Part shown: positions 24,913 to 37,089 of the stretch, in pieces
Position numbering within the stretch: position 1 is the stretch's first letter
Layout of the letters: each line of letters begins with the position of its first letter
Origin: Aphis gossypii
Taxonomy: Eukaryota > Arthropoda > Insecta > Hemiptera > Aphididae
DNA length: 64,000 nt
Direction of reading: 5' to 3'
Assembly: GCF_020184175.1 (NCBI RefSeq)
Contig: NC_065532.1
Span: 43,854,287 to 43,918,286, forward strand
Position numbers and translations under genes: made by a program
Notes under the pieces: generated by a model
Told to the model about the DNA's origin: nothing
Databases searched by the model: none
What the model saw: the letters and a program-made list of their open reading frames with translations, nothing else

Positions 24913-25107
24913 CAGGGGTCTCCAAACTTTTTTATTCAAGGGCCACAAAAAATATCATCATCTCTTAGCGGGCCAAAAGTTTATACACATACATTATGAC
25001 ACATTAAAACATACAATTTTTAATTTTTAAATGATAGATATATTATCTTGTATATTTATTATCCTAAATTTAAAATTTGTTTGAGGGCCGTAGTTTGGAG
25101 ATCCCTG
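24913..25107. mobile_element. hAT-type MITE with 8-bp target duplication
   Basis: The 195-bp element has inverted ends CAGGGGTCTCCAAACT (left) and AGTTTGGAGATCCCTG (right). The flanks are gtatagtg (24905-24912) and gtatagcg (25108-25115), an 8-bp duplication with one mismatch. TIR sequence and duplication length fit the hAT superfamily. Non-coding. Confidence 0.8.
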
Positions 25108-25374
25108 GTATAGCGTACTCACAAATAATAAACTTCAATCATCGTACTGTTAATAAATTGTAATGTATATTATTTAATAAAAGCTATATGATTAAATGTA
25201 ATGAATGTATTGATGCTAAGTAGTAGACACATTAAATAATAATCGATATTCACACGCGTTTGGAAACGCTGTTCCCTAATAACCTAATAAATGTAGCCAG
25301 GATGTCGTAGTTATTTAAACGATGAATATAAGTATGGCCGATATTTAGTACCTCCTATTAACGATAACGATTTA

Positions 25375-25945
25375 TCCTCAAATGATTTTAAATATTTGTT
25401 ATTATTCAAAAAGTATAAGTCGAAGATACTTGAAAATTTCACCAGTTATTAAGATTGGAATTTTATTTACAAGACTTATTATCAAAGTACTTAGACTTTT
25501 TTTGAGCTATTTAAAGACAACTGAAATTTTCGATTTTTCTGATAATATTTTTTTTTTTAAGTGTGGATAAAATTTTTTGGTCAAATCAAAATACTTGAAA
25601 ATTCAATACAAAGTTTCTCAAAAGTTATTCTTTAAGTGATTAAAAAATTATAAGAATACATTGGCAAGATTTTTTTGGTTAATATTTCAAGTTCAAATAT
25701 GAACAACAATTCGTCAAAATCATGAATATTTGCAAATTTATTTGTAGTTGAAAATTCATAAAATTGTTTGTACCTATATAGGTACCTAAGAGTTGAAAGT
25801 TTAATAGGAGATTTTCCATCAGATTAGCTTATACAATAATTATAAAAAGACTCAAATGATGGTGTATTCAGGCCATTAAAAGATTAACCGCCTTATTCAA
25901 CAATCACTGGAAATTATATCCTAGGCTGAAAAATCTCGAAACTGA
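25375..25945 (+). repeat. R1 repeat fragment
   Basis: It matches the third internal unit and the start of the right-hand block of R1 ('gactttttttgagctattt' followed by 'caactgaaattttc'), ending near 'tcctaggctgaaaaatc'. Both ends of the family are missing. The 62-codon frame at 25382 is within the repeat and is not called. Confidence 0.65.
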
Positions 25946-26744
25946 AGTAAGCATTTATTCGGGAAACACGTCCACAAATATCGAAGAAAATACACACACG
26001 CGCCAATATTTTTATATTTAATTCCGATTTTAACTTGACATAAGAACATGTTTTTCTATTTAAAAAAAAATAAAAATTCAAACGTGTATATCTGTATGAA
26101 CAATAAAAAACTACAATACATCATGTATTAATTTTTATGTAGTATTATTATACTGCTGTTGTATTTTCGAATAAGAGTACATCTAGAGTCTATACTAAGA
26201 ACTAAATATTATAAAATATCCGTATTCTTAATAAAGGTCCCATGCGAGATTAAACAACAATTTTTACTGAATAATATGATATATAATGTACTTCCTTAAA
26301 GATTATGGGTAAAACGTTATAAAATATATTAACAATATAATACTAGGTAGTCGGATGTGTTATTTGTTTGCGTTTTATTTTTTTGTTCACCATTAAACCT
26401 AATGTAAATACATGGCATATATAAGGCTGATCATCGTATAGTTAACGTTCTTCATCCGGTCCTAATGCTAGTATTTATACACAATACACATTGACATTGC
26501 AGCCTGCAGGGAGGTATATCGACTAAATAACGAAAAAAAGACACTCAGATGTTAACACGCATATAAAAAGAATATGGTTGAAATGAAGTAGAAAATATAA
26601 AATAATATTAAATATACTGTAGCCTGTAGGTCCGACAAACGTGAATTCTTGTCATACACATACATGTGGTCCACAAATACAAATACAAATACACAGAAAA
26701 CTAAAATTTGTAATTAGTAACCTACTATCGCCTACTACATTCAT

Positions 26745-26872
26745 TATATTTGTTCAAACTGTATTTTTGCTAACCTTCATCGTCTACATAAAAGTTTCCA
26801 AATCGTCGTAAAAATTCTTTTCTTCATCGTTGTAAGTGTATTAAGATAATTTTGCAAAAGAGAACATTTTAC
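26745..26872 (-). pseudogene. decayed leader exon of the ankyrin-type gene
   Basis: This matches the 62-codon leader exon at 18069-17883, including the ATG context (agaacattttacagctgtg) and the donor region (gctaaccttcatc). About 60 bp of the middle is deleted and the former donor is altered. No ankyrin exon follows on this strand before unrelated sequence, so it cannot encode the protein. Confidence 0.7.
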
Positions 26873-27600
26873 AGCTGTGAAAAACAATAAAGTGTTAATG
26901 ATATTATATTAGTGTAAATAAGGATCTAACCCCCTAACCCACTGACCATTGTGAAAGCTGATCCCAGGATGTATAATACTTTTAACCAAAACTATACTTA
27001 CTAAAGGAGATGTATAAAAGGTTTCTGTCGATCCAAAGAATTTCAATTATTCAATTTAAGTATTAAATAATATATTTGAAATTATTTGAATGTTCGATTA
27101 CTAAAAAATACAAAATAATAAACAGTTAAGACCGTAAGATTAATGTAGTTTTCCCACCCATATCTTTCTAAATTCACTGTAGGTACAGTGTACATATTTA
27201 TTGATTTCTATCACTACATAGTATAAAGTTTTAATAATATATATATATACGTAGTTTTAGTTACTACCTATATGTGAGCTATAATACTGTTATTTACATA
27301 AAATCAATGTTAAAAATAATGCTATAAGAAGTACGATTGGTGTACCCAGTCTAATAGACTCGCGCAGTTTTCTTTACTAAAAATACTGCAAAAATAGTTT
27401 TTTAATCCTATCAGATTATGCTGCAGCTGATAAACCTTTATAGACGGTGTTATTTTGGAGGGTGACCTAAATCGCTAAAATTGATACCTGCAGGGCTACA
27501 TTTGTAAGATGTAAACAGTTGCAACACGCCGTTTATTCCGTTAATTTTTTATGTAAATTGCGGCCGGGGTAGGTATCTTTTATACATACATAAATTACGT
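26873..27600. repeat. fragment of the duplicated unit
   Basis: It continues the match to unit B (45480-45990) and then to unit A (18390-18600), including the 370-bp block absent from A. The match ends near 27602 within 'aaattacgtctagggtt'. No coding frame of its own. Confidence 0.7.
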
Positions 27601-28060
27601 CTAGGGTTGAAACGATATCCGCTGAAAATATGTCTAAATGTCAAGTAGAGGATAATCACATTTCTGTTATAATATCTATTATTTATTCGTTCTAATCAGA
27701 GACTTCTAGAAATATTCCTCAAACAATTAATTAAAAATATAAAAATACTTAAATATTAAAAGAATTATTTGATTAGTAATTGACATAATTATTATTGTCA
27801 AATGTTAACTTTTAATGAAGAATTTTATTATAATATTATAATTTAATTGCATTCTTTGTACATATTGTAATTTATTAAATAATGTATAAACATAAATCAA
27901 GTGCACCGAAACGCTGAGAAACAATGAATATTAAATTCGAATCGGTATGATTAAAAAACAAATATCATTCTAAAAATTGTTGTATATAATATAATATAGA
28001 TGATAAATTGTATTTTTGTAAGTTTCATGCAATATCATATGAATTATACTAATGCATAAT

Positions 28061-31000
28061 ACAGGGTGATTTTTTTATCGTGAACCAGTTAGTATTTCGG
28101 GAAGTATTAGGAATTTTAAAATAATTTTTTTTTTAAACTTTCTAGGTTTTTCTATTTTACATTTTGTTACAATTTTGATAATTTTAACTTCCTCCCTTAC
28201 TTGATAAAACACTATCCACTTTCGATTTTCAAATGGCAATACCTATTTTCGATAACGAAAATCTATAGGCATACTGAAAAAAATAATTTTAACGTTTATA
28301 GAATTTAATTTGAGAAATCCGTTTAAGACTTATTAATGCTTTGATATTCGTTCAGTTTACTGCTACTGGGCAATTTCTTAAACCCAACAGTAAAAACCAG
28401 AAGTCAAAACGAAATTTTATCTCAATTTCACAATACCCATAACGGTCATAATCGATAATAACATGATTGATAAACAATACTATTTGATAAAATAGTGCAT
28501 CCTATCTTCACTCCCGCCGGAACACGGAAAAAGAGATAAATAGAATGACCACTCACTGCAAACATACTTAAATAACGATACTACTGATCCTGGTGGTTTA
28601 CTACACCATTCACACCAAACAATCGATATCTATATTAATTATCAATTGATTATGGTTTTGATCGATAATCGAATTAATCGATTTTTACCGAAATATTCGA
28701 TTTATTGTTCATATTTCTGTTTTTTTTTTTTAAATTAATAATAATATACAAATGCTATAATAAAACAACTAAAATATCATTAATCAAATATTATATATTA
28801 TATTGTATAATTTTTTAATTTATTTAAGTTTATTAATTGGTAATTATACATAATAAATACATATTAATATAATTTATATTTATATATCAGATTGACTAGT
28901 AAATTACAAAATAAATATTTTTTTAAAACAATATGGTGTATAGGTAGTATAGTAAATGATTATAATAAACAGAAAACATTTATTCATTTTAAAACAAAGT
29001 AAATCAACAATTTCTATGTATTTAGAAAAATAATTCATAAATACAGATACAATTAATGTAAAATTTATATACTTGGATTCAGGATTTAGAGACAAAACTA
29101 AAGTAGTTAAAGGTCTATTCACACATTTCTTTTTTTTTTAGTTATACATTTTTACAATGCCCCTATTATTCAAAGTTTTTACTTCGTTAAAAATAGATAA
29201 TTACAAATCAATCTGTGTATATTAAAAAAAAAAAAATAGAATAGGTAAGTCATTTTGATTACACAAATCAAGTGACACAAAAAATAACCTACATCAGACT
29301 GACAATGTTTTGTGCATCGAGGAAGTGAGTCCTGTATTGTTAATCTGATGCGAGGCTATAAGCCCAAAGCTTGTTGTTCATAGTGCCTACCTGATTTTCC
29401 ATTTATAAATATTAGGTATTCTGTGATAGTGTGATATATTTTTTGTATAATGTATAATTTGCATTTTTAAAACTATCTCGTGTGTGAATAGACCAATTAA
29501 TAATGGACATTAATTCAATATTAAATTATCAAAGGCAATAAACACATTAGTTATCAATAATTTTACTAGAGTATGAACAAATTTCCGTAGTGCAAATTTT
29601 TGCAGAATTTGGGTAAGGTCATACCTAATAAAAAATATTAACACTTAACATGTCCACTACCCTAGATAATTTAATAAAAATTAAATGAACATTAAACATA
29701 CTTTATAGTTTATAATATCTATTCTAGATTAAAACATATTTTTAGGGCTATGGATGTTTTAAAAAATTATTAATTTTTATACTTTTTTTGAAATTATGTT
29801 AATTTTTAATTAATATTTTATGCTATAAAAATCTTTCTTCCTCAACACTATATTCATGTTACTATATTCATGTTACTTTATTCTTTTTTTTTATCTAATT
29901 TGCTTATTGTAATTATTGTGTACAGATTGTAAATATTGTCTTTCTTAATAAAAAAAAATCTTTTAATATTGCATAAAAATGACACTATCATATAAAAAAA
30001 AAATTTTAATTTGCCAATTTAGGTTAATAAAAAGTCCATAGCCCTAATTATGGAAAATAGTAAATCAATAACTTAAACTAATTATTAAAACATACAATTA
30101 ACTAATAATATAACAATCAAAAAATTTTACATATGTAGAAATAGTTGGTCTTGATGCTGCGCTGTTTTTTTTTTATTTGAATGCAACTAAAAAACGACAT
30201 TAAAATAATTATAGAAGTGATTTATTCTACATATAAAAAAAAATTATTTATTCATACTTATGAAGTTATCGGCTGAGATGTACTTTGCTGTGACTAACCA
30301 AAATTACGAATTGTAATTGTTCATCCAATGTTGTTATAGATATTTGAATTAAAAGTTAGTACTACTAATTGCAGTTGAAATTTGAAAGAAAACAAAATTA
30401 ATTTTCTAAAAAATAAGCAAAAATTATGATAAACATCAAATTATTTATTTTATAAATAAAATTCATACTTACATAATAAATTATTTAGCTTGTTTAAAGA
30501 TTAAAATATAATATGTAAAGAAATATGGATATTTTATTCTTTTATAGTCATCAGATACCAGTAGACAGTAAGCAATGTAAATTTGCATTAATTGCTGGTC
30601 AAATTGAGCTGCCTAGTCATATAGTTCACTGTATTTTTTGATTAATTATATAAACTTTACTTATCGCCACTGAAATAAAATTAAAATATTAGAACCATAG
30701 TTATTAATAATATGTATAAATCATTTAGTAAAAAAAATGCAATTCTAATATATTAATTTTAGATTGAACTTACCAATAAATTATACAAATAAAGTTGTCG
30801 GCAAAGTATGAAATCTGATTCCCATATACATAATAATATTGCTGATTGGAAAGAAGTATATTTTTAATTAAATTCAAATTTATTAACCAAATTACAACAT
30901 TAAAACACTATCAAAAAATATAATAGGTATGCTGTATGCATTGGAATAATTGGCGAAAACAACTTTAAATTTATATTTTAAATGATGCACATAATTTAGT

Positions 31001-31811
31001 ATTTGTTTAAAACGTATTCTTTGGTTAAACATTTAAAGAATAGTACTTAATTAATTAATGATTAATATTCCATATTTGATAATGGGAAAATAACATTAAC
31101 GATTAATCAAAAACCACATGTTTTAATAAACAGTTTGCCGGAATGCCGGCATTTATTATCGTTTATCTACTAATACGTGATAAGACCGTATACCAGGAAT
31201 CAGTAACCAGTGCTTTATTGTGTAACCATAATGGTAAATTGTAAAATGTTATTTTTATACTTTATAGCTGATACAGGCATACAGCCGCACTGCAGCAATG
31301 CTGGCTAGTCGTTCAATGACACTCGGTAGCCGGTGTTCAGGTGGGAGTGAAGATATGATAGATTTGGGACACTTTTTTTTATCTAATATTATTGTTTATC
31401 AATCTTGTTATTATCGATTATGACCGTTATGGGTATTGTGAAATTGAGATAAAATTTCGTTTTGACTTCTGGTTTTTACTGTTGGGTTTAAGAAATTGCC
31501 CAGTAGCAGTAAACTGAACGAATATCAAAGCATTAATAAGTCTTAAACGGATTTCTCAAATTAAATTCTATAAACGTATATAAAATTATTTTTTTCAGTA
31601 TGCCTAAAGATTTTCGTTATCGAAAATAGATATTGCCATTTGAAAATCGAAAGTGGATAGTGTTTTATCAAGTAAGGGAGGAAGTTAAAATTATCAAAAT
31701 TGTAACAAAATGTAAAATAGAAAAACCTAGAAAGTTTAAAAAAAAAATTATTTTAAAATTCCTAATACTTCCCGAAATATTAATTGGTTCACGATAAAAA
31801 AATCACCCTGT
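28061..31811. mobile_element. 3.75-kb element with ~470-bp terminal inverted repeats
   Basis: The left arm begins ACAGGGTGATTTTTTTATCG and the right arm ends with the reverse complement (ATCACCCTGT). The arms match closely over about 28061-28535 and 31330-31811. The flanks are atgcataat and atgtattat, which could be a diverged target duplication; a TA dinucleotide is also shared. The interior is AT-rich with no transposase-like frame, so it is non-autonomous or decayed. The superfamily is not decided. Confidence 0.75.
29112..29496. mobile_element. TTAA-flanked MITE nested in the long-TIR element
   Basis: The inverted ends GGTCTATTCACAC and GTGTGAATAGACC lie about 385 bp apart. TTAA occurs at 29108-29111 and 29497-29500, as expected for a piggyBac-type insertion, although the terminal bases next to TTAA are not perfectly symmetrical. 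The minus-strand 72-codon frame ends inside its left edge and is not called. Confidence 0.5.
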
Positions 31812-31927
31812 ATGTATTATAGAGTAAAATAAAAAATACATTACTAACTATAAAACTGCTTTAATTATATTGCCGAGAGATCAATAAAACGAGTTACTGT
31901 TTGTATCTTTGCAAACGGAAAGTAACC

Positions 31928-32010
31928 TGTCAGATTACGCTGCAGCTGATATACCTGTATAGGTGGTGTTATTTATGAGGCTAACCTAAATCACAAAACT
32001 TGCTATAGGA
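31928..32010. repeat. short fragment of the duplicated unit
   Basis: The segment 'gctgcagctgatatacctgt' and its flanks match 27415-27510 and 18400-18510. Small remnant with no coding content. Confidence 0.5.
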
Positions 32011-32161
32011 AGCTGCACCATGCAACACGCCCAGGGCTGGCGGAAGGCATGGGGGGCCTGGGCGATAGGTTAGGGCGGCAATTTTTGTCTAAATACCCAT
32101 GGGTGGCATTTTAGACAGTACTCAAATTACTACAGATTATAATCATAAGTTAAATAGTTAT

Positions 32162-35048
32162 CAGTGGCGGCTCGTAGATAGGAGCGATGGGGCGATCGCC
32201 CCCCTTCTAAAATTATCGTTTATTACTAATTTATAAGTTAAGTATTAAATTTCTCTTTTATAATTTAGTACAATATTGTAAACAATAAAAATTATGTTTC
32301 CTACATTTACACTTACATATTATGAAAACATTATCGTCATTATCAGATAATGGGAGTTTAAAAATAAATCATTCGACGCTGTAGCTTCTGAGAATCGATA
32401 ACCAATTACAATTTGCCGGGACCGGCAAGCAGCACATGCGATGCTTGGGCGATGTTAAAAGTCGCCCGTCATTACTATGATCGGAATATAAAAACTAAGA
32501 AGGGGGAACACAATAATAATATTGCCGCCGGGGCGATGATTTTAATCGCCCGTTATGCACGGATTCCGAACTTGCGTATTTATTATTTACTTTGTGCGGT
32601 TGTAACTCTAATCAATTATTATTAATTTTTAATTTAGTATTTGTTTCTAAAAACACATTGAAATTATTTAATTTTTAATCATGGATTCATCCACACATAA
32701 AAATTCAGTTATTAATTTAATTTCAAATCGTTTTACGTCATATACTTATGAACAAAAACTTGAAATAAAACAGCTTGGAAGACCTACACCTGATTTGAAA
32801 GGACTGATCAATAAAGCGAAAAAAGGTAAAAATGAATATATTCGGCACTTTAATACGGATTATTATGCAAAACACAAGTGGCTATGTGGTTGTGATATAA
32901 AACTAGCTGTTTATTGTTTTCCTTGCTTTGTTTTGGTGGTGACATTTCTTGGACTAAAACAGGTGTAACACATTTGGGTCATTTATCTGAAAAAATTAAA
33001 AAACACGAGAATTCTTTTAAACACTTACAAAATGAAGCTAATCTTAAAGTACTCGGTACCATCAATATTTTCGATAAAATTGACTCGGGCTATAAAATTA
33101 GAATTCAACGTCATAATGAAGAAATAGACAAAAATCGTTATATATTAGAAAAAATTCTAAACTGTATAAAATTTTGTGGACAACATAATTTACCATTAAG
33201 AGGTCACAATGAAAAAATTAATTCTAATAATAAAGGTGTTTTTCTCGGTGTTATTGAGTTATGTAAAGACTTAGATGTAAGTTTGCGTAGTCATTTTGAA
33301 AATTCAAAAGTGTTTAAAGGGACATCTAAAACAATACAGAATGATTTGTTAGATTGTATATTACTTGTAGCTAGAAAACAAATTTTATTAGAAATAGAAA
33401 CTACACAATTTGTATCTATAATCGTCGACGAGACTACTGACATTTCTAATATGTTTCAGTTAGTTATTGTATTTCGCTATGAACTTAAAGGTCAACCAGT
33501 AGAACGTTTTTGGGGGTTTTTAAATCCTGATGGACACAATGCAGAATCATTAACATCAACAATATTATCTGAAATAAATCCTATTTTAAAAAATACTCCA
33601 AATAAACTAATAGCACAATCGTATGATGGCGCGGTAGTCATGAGTGGACAAAAGAGTGGTGTTAATGTTAGGGTTAAAGAACTATACCCATATGCGTATT
33701 ACATTCATTGCTATGCACACCAGTTAAACTTAATTATGACACAATCAATATCTCAAAATAAAGAAGTTCGCATATTTTTTTCAAATTTATCAGAAATACC
33801 GGTATTTTTTTCAAATTCACCGCAAAGAGTAGCCGTATTGGATAAATTAGTTGGCGTTAGATTACCACGGGCAGTACAAACTCGGTGGAATTTTAATATA
33901 CGTACGGTTAACACTGTTTATGAGTATAGAAATGAAATAATGGAGTGCATGGACAAAATCATAGAATCTTCTCAACAAACTTTGACTATTAATCAAGCAG
34001 GGTCAATAAAACGTTTATTAAGTGATTCAATATTTATATTCTGGTTATCTATTTTTCATAAAATAATGCCACATGTAGATTTTTTATATAATAATGTTCA
34101 AGCCGTTAATACAGACCCGGTACAAATAAATAGTTCAGTCGAAAAATTTAAAAACGAAATATCTAAAATAAGAAATAATGTAACTGATATCATTGAAAGT
34201 GTTTCAAATATGCCTAATATAAATATAAAAAAATCACGTTTGGAATCACATGAAACCGTGAATATATCGCGAAAAAATACAGTGCTTGAGGTCTGTGATA
34301 CAATAATTGTCAAAGCTAAAGATCGTTTAGAATTTACTAAACACTTAACCGCCACTAACTTATTTAAAGCTGAAAAATATTTAGAATATTCTAAAACATT
34401 TCCATTTCAATATTTTCAATGCACAACTGAATGCTACCCATTTTTTGATATCGAGAGGTTGAAGACTGAACTTGAAGTTATGTATTTTCGAGACGATTTC
34501 AGAACTTTGAATGGTGTAATTCCAACGCTAAAATATATAATAACTAACGATATGAATGAAACTTTTCGAGAAGTCCTTACTCTGTTAAAAATATTAATTA
34601 CTATTCCTATGACATCTTCCGAAGCAGAAAGATGTTTTTCAACGCTGAAACGTATAAAAACATGTTTAAGAAGTACAATGGGAGAAGAAAGGTTAAACGC
34701 TCTAACAATGATAAATATTGAAAACGAAATGATTTCCAATGACGCTAATTTTAATAAAAAAGTGATTGATATGTTTAGTGAAACAAAAGATAGACGTTTA
34801 GATTTTAAGTATAAAGTTTTATAAATTTTGTTTTTATTTTTGCAATTTTGTAATTTTCAAAGTTTGTATTGTTATTTTTTTATAAAAAAGTGTTGAAAAT
34901 TTAAAATGTATATAATAATTTATGTGTATTAAACTATTAAATGGATTAAAATAAATTATTATTATTAATATCATTTGTGTTCGATACTTTCCATAAATAA
35001 GCAATTTTATATCGCCCTTCCACTTTCAGAACACACGAGCCGCCACTG
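32162..35048 (+). mobile_element. hAT transposon, structurally complete
   Basis: The 2887-bp element has 14-bp perfect terminal inverted repeats (CAGTGGCGGCTCGT at 32162-32175; complement at 35035-35048). A perfect 8-bp target duplication, atagttat, lies at 32154-32161 and 35049-35056. Subterminal GGGCGAT/ATCGCCC motifs recur near 32198-32212, 32450-32470, 32530-32555 and 35012, as is usual for transposase-binding regions. It carries one transposase gene in plus orientation, interrupted by a frameshift. The perfect duplication points to a fairly recent insertion. Confidence 0.92.
32681..34824 (+). pseudogene. hAT transposase (ZMYM/TTF-type), one frameshift
   Basis: The first frame (32681-32968) begins MDSSTHKNSVINL and reaches the first half of a TTF-type zinc finger (HKWLCGC...YCFPC). 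The second frame continues from about 32930 with LLCFGGDISWTKTGVTHLGH and H-E-x-S-x-x-H, the second half of the same domain. The frame moves by -1 near 32925-32940, consistent with loss of one base. Downstream the DDE catalytic set is visible (numbering from the second frame): Asp in VDETTD (~172), Asp in SYDGA (~238), Glu in SSEAERCF (~569), the last within the hAT dimerisation region. Also present are CYAHQLNL and QTRWNF blocks. Apart from the frameshift no internal stop is seen over more than 600 codons. Confidence 0.9.
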
Positions 35049-35056
35049 ATAGTTAT

Positions 35057-36299
35057 AATGAAGTGTATTTATATTTGTATTAATTAAGAACAATCAATAA
35101 CTTCATATCAAAACACTTTATAATACACAGATAAGTATGTTTATACCTAGTTTTTGGACTTGTGTGTATCATTCTGAAATACAAAACATCAAGATTTTAT
35201 TAAAAGATTAAACAATATAAATTTCCAATAATGTATTATTCGTATATTCGTTCATTAATAACAGAAATTCCAACGCTGTACGTATTTTACGGGAACGTAT
35301 GGTTTTTATACACTATATCATTACGATAATTATTACATTTGTATTACATGCCACCGTATAAACCATAAAGCTTATAATTTTTAATATCATATTTTATAGT
35401 CAATTAATAGTACCTTTAGTCAATTGTGCCCAGTATTTTTCGGTATCCAAAAGAAGGGATAGTGAATTGTGCTTGGTATTTTACAAGTATAAATTTCTAC
35501 GTAGTAAATTATTATTAACTAATTAATTTATTCCAAGCAACTTTTTGAAGGAGTGATAGTCACCTGCTCTGGGTAATGCTGAACGACTATTCTTAAAATA
35601 ATATTTCTATGAAGCGCAATTTACTACATAGAAATTTGTATCTGAAAAATACCAAACACAATTTATAGGTACGTGAAAAGGACCAAGTGATAACATTTTC
35701 AATCTTTACCCTTCGATGGGCGCAATTTATGTTTGTCCAAAAAAAAAAAAAACAATTGGTACTTGCAATGCCACCTCCTTCTCAAGTTTCACCATATAGA
35801 TATACGTCATATACACGATACCGTTATATTTTTACGGCAATCAGTATCGGACATATCATATCCGTTACAGTGATTCATTTGACAACTTAATGTACAGCCG
35901 GGTAATCGATATAAGCGCATCTTTTATTTTTGGAAATCGTGTATAAATAAATGTATTCATTAATCCAACATAATAAGTACACGCTGGTTCTGCAAGTGTT
36001 GGTAAAAGAATAAATCATAAAATCTAATTATAAAATGTTATTAATCAATGATTGTTAAAAAATAATTTTTGTTGAGCAGTAAAGAGAATATAACTCAAGA
36101 ACAATTGGAGATATGTATCGAACAAAATGTATTTTTATAGATAAAATTTTGAAAAATTCTTTGATCATACTAATATTATATTTATTATGTATATGATATA
36201 TTGATAAATTATTATACTACATACCACAGTAAACTAACCACCGATCTACAGTGTCTAGACGACCAGTGACATTAACAACTAACCGTATTAAAAATATAA
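35057..36299. other. AT-rich stretch, one MITE, no gene
   Basis: Apart from the MITE at about 35466-35668 I see no coding region. The 67-codon frame at 35687 has no motif and no splice context. Confidence 0.4.
35466..35668. mobile_element. short TIR element (MITE)
   Basis: The left end 'aattgtgcttggtatttt' and right end 'aaaataccaaacacaatt' are inverted with one mismatch, and the similarity extends inward over about 45 bp ('aaatttctacgtagtaaatt' against 'aatttactacatagaaattt'). A tandem extra copy of the left end motif occurs at about 35421. Confidence 0.6.
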
Positions 36300-36583
36300 T
36301 TTACTAATAGTTTTTAACAGACAATTATTAACGAAGATGAATTTTTTAAATTTTTTTTTTTTATATTGTGACCATGGAATTATGTTTAATCACCATAGGA
36401 TTCAATAATTGTCGAATATTTAATACTCCACATTTTTTTTGGAAAAATAAATGATAAAGGTTACCAATTTAGTGAAACAATAAATGTATACACTATGTTT
36501 ATATTATATATACATACATATTACGTATAGGCAAGACGTATTCAAATATTTGAAATTTAAAATGCTTAATCGGTAAACGTCAT

Positions 36584-36838
36584 TTATCGGCGACGATAGC
36601 GGTAGAATATTGCAGCTGCGAGCACAATAGGCAGAGAAAATACAATGAAATACATGGGTGTGATTATGCTGTGAACAAAATATTCCGTAGAAGACTCCAA
36701 AGAGAAATCGCTGTTTGGACCCCAACACGATAATACTGATATAGTTTTCTTTTTCGTTGTTCGTGTGACACCATATGTTGGTAGTCTATTATATACATCG
36801 GCATAATACGAGTATGTGTTTTCATTGTGTATGAGGAT
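36584..36838 (-). CDS. putative membrane-tail exon, copy D
   Basis: The same 84-codon frame as at 19789-20043, with a hydrophobic segment followed by RYRRR and a stop. It differs from copy A by a Met-to-Ile change before the hydrophobic segment, Leu-to-Arg in the tail and a Lys-to-Asn change upstream. The upstream exon of units A and B is missing here because the unit is truncated, so this copy is probably not functional even if the exon is real. Confidence 0.25.
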   Translation of the reverse strand: MLIHNENTYSYYADVYNRLPTYGVTRTTKKKTISVLSCWGPNSDFSLESSTEYFVHSIITPMYFIVFSLPIVLAAAIFYRYRRR

Positions 36839-37089
36839 TTAACAACTGTTATTGCCCATACTGCAGAGGTGTGATTATTATTATTATATACCCTTATAAC
36901 AGTTTTCGTGCACTCGATAATATAATTTTTTTTAAAAATGTAATTTTTAATAAAGTAGCATCCGGTATATATATATATATGTATTCTGTGACATTAAAAT
37001 ATATAGTCAGAAAAAGTATATACATACATATAATTATCTTTAGAAGTATAAACCTTTTCAGTCGAAGATTATAAATTGTTGCCTTGGTA

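Larger units (their letters stand above)
24170..26720. repeat. inverted duplication, arms ~24170-24510 and ~26365-26720
   Basis: The two arms are imperfect reverse complements of each other over about 340 bp: 'acctccctgcaggatgcaat' left and 'attgcagcctgcagggaggt' right. They enclose 1.85 kb that contains a hAT-type MITE and an R1 fragment. The outer part of the arms also matches 13168-13320. It may be an old transposon with long inverted ends or a local inverted duplication; no transposase is seen inside. Confidence 0.6.

Noticed and set aside
32413..32625. 70-codon frame in the 5' part of the hAT element
   Set aside because: It runs over the subterminal GGGCGAT/ATCGCCC repeats upstream of the transposase start, and no domain is visible.
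34098..34739. Minus-strand frames of 85 and 101 codons
   Set aside because: They are antisense shadows of the hAT transposase frame.
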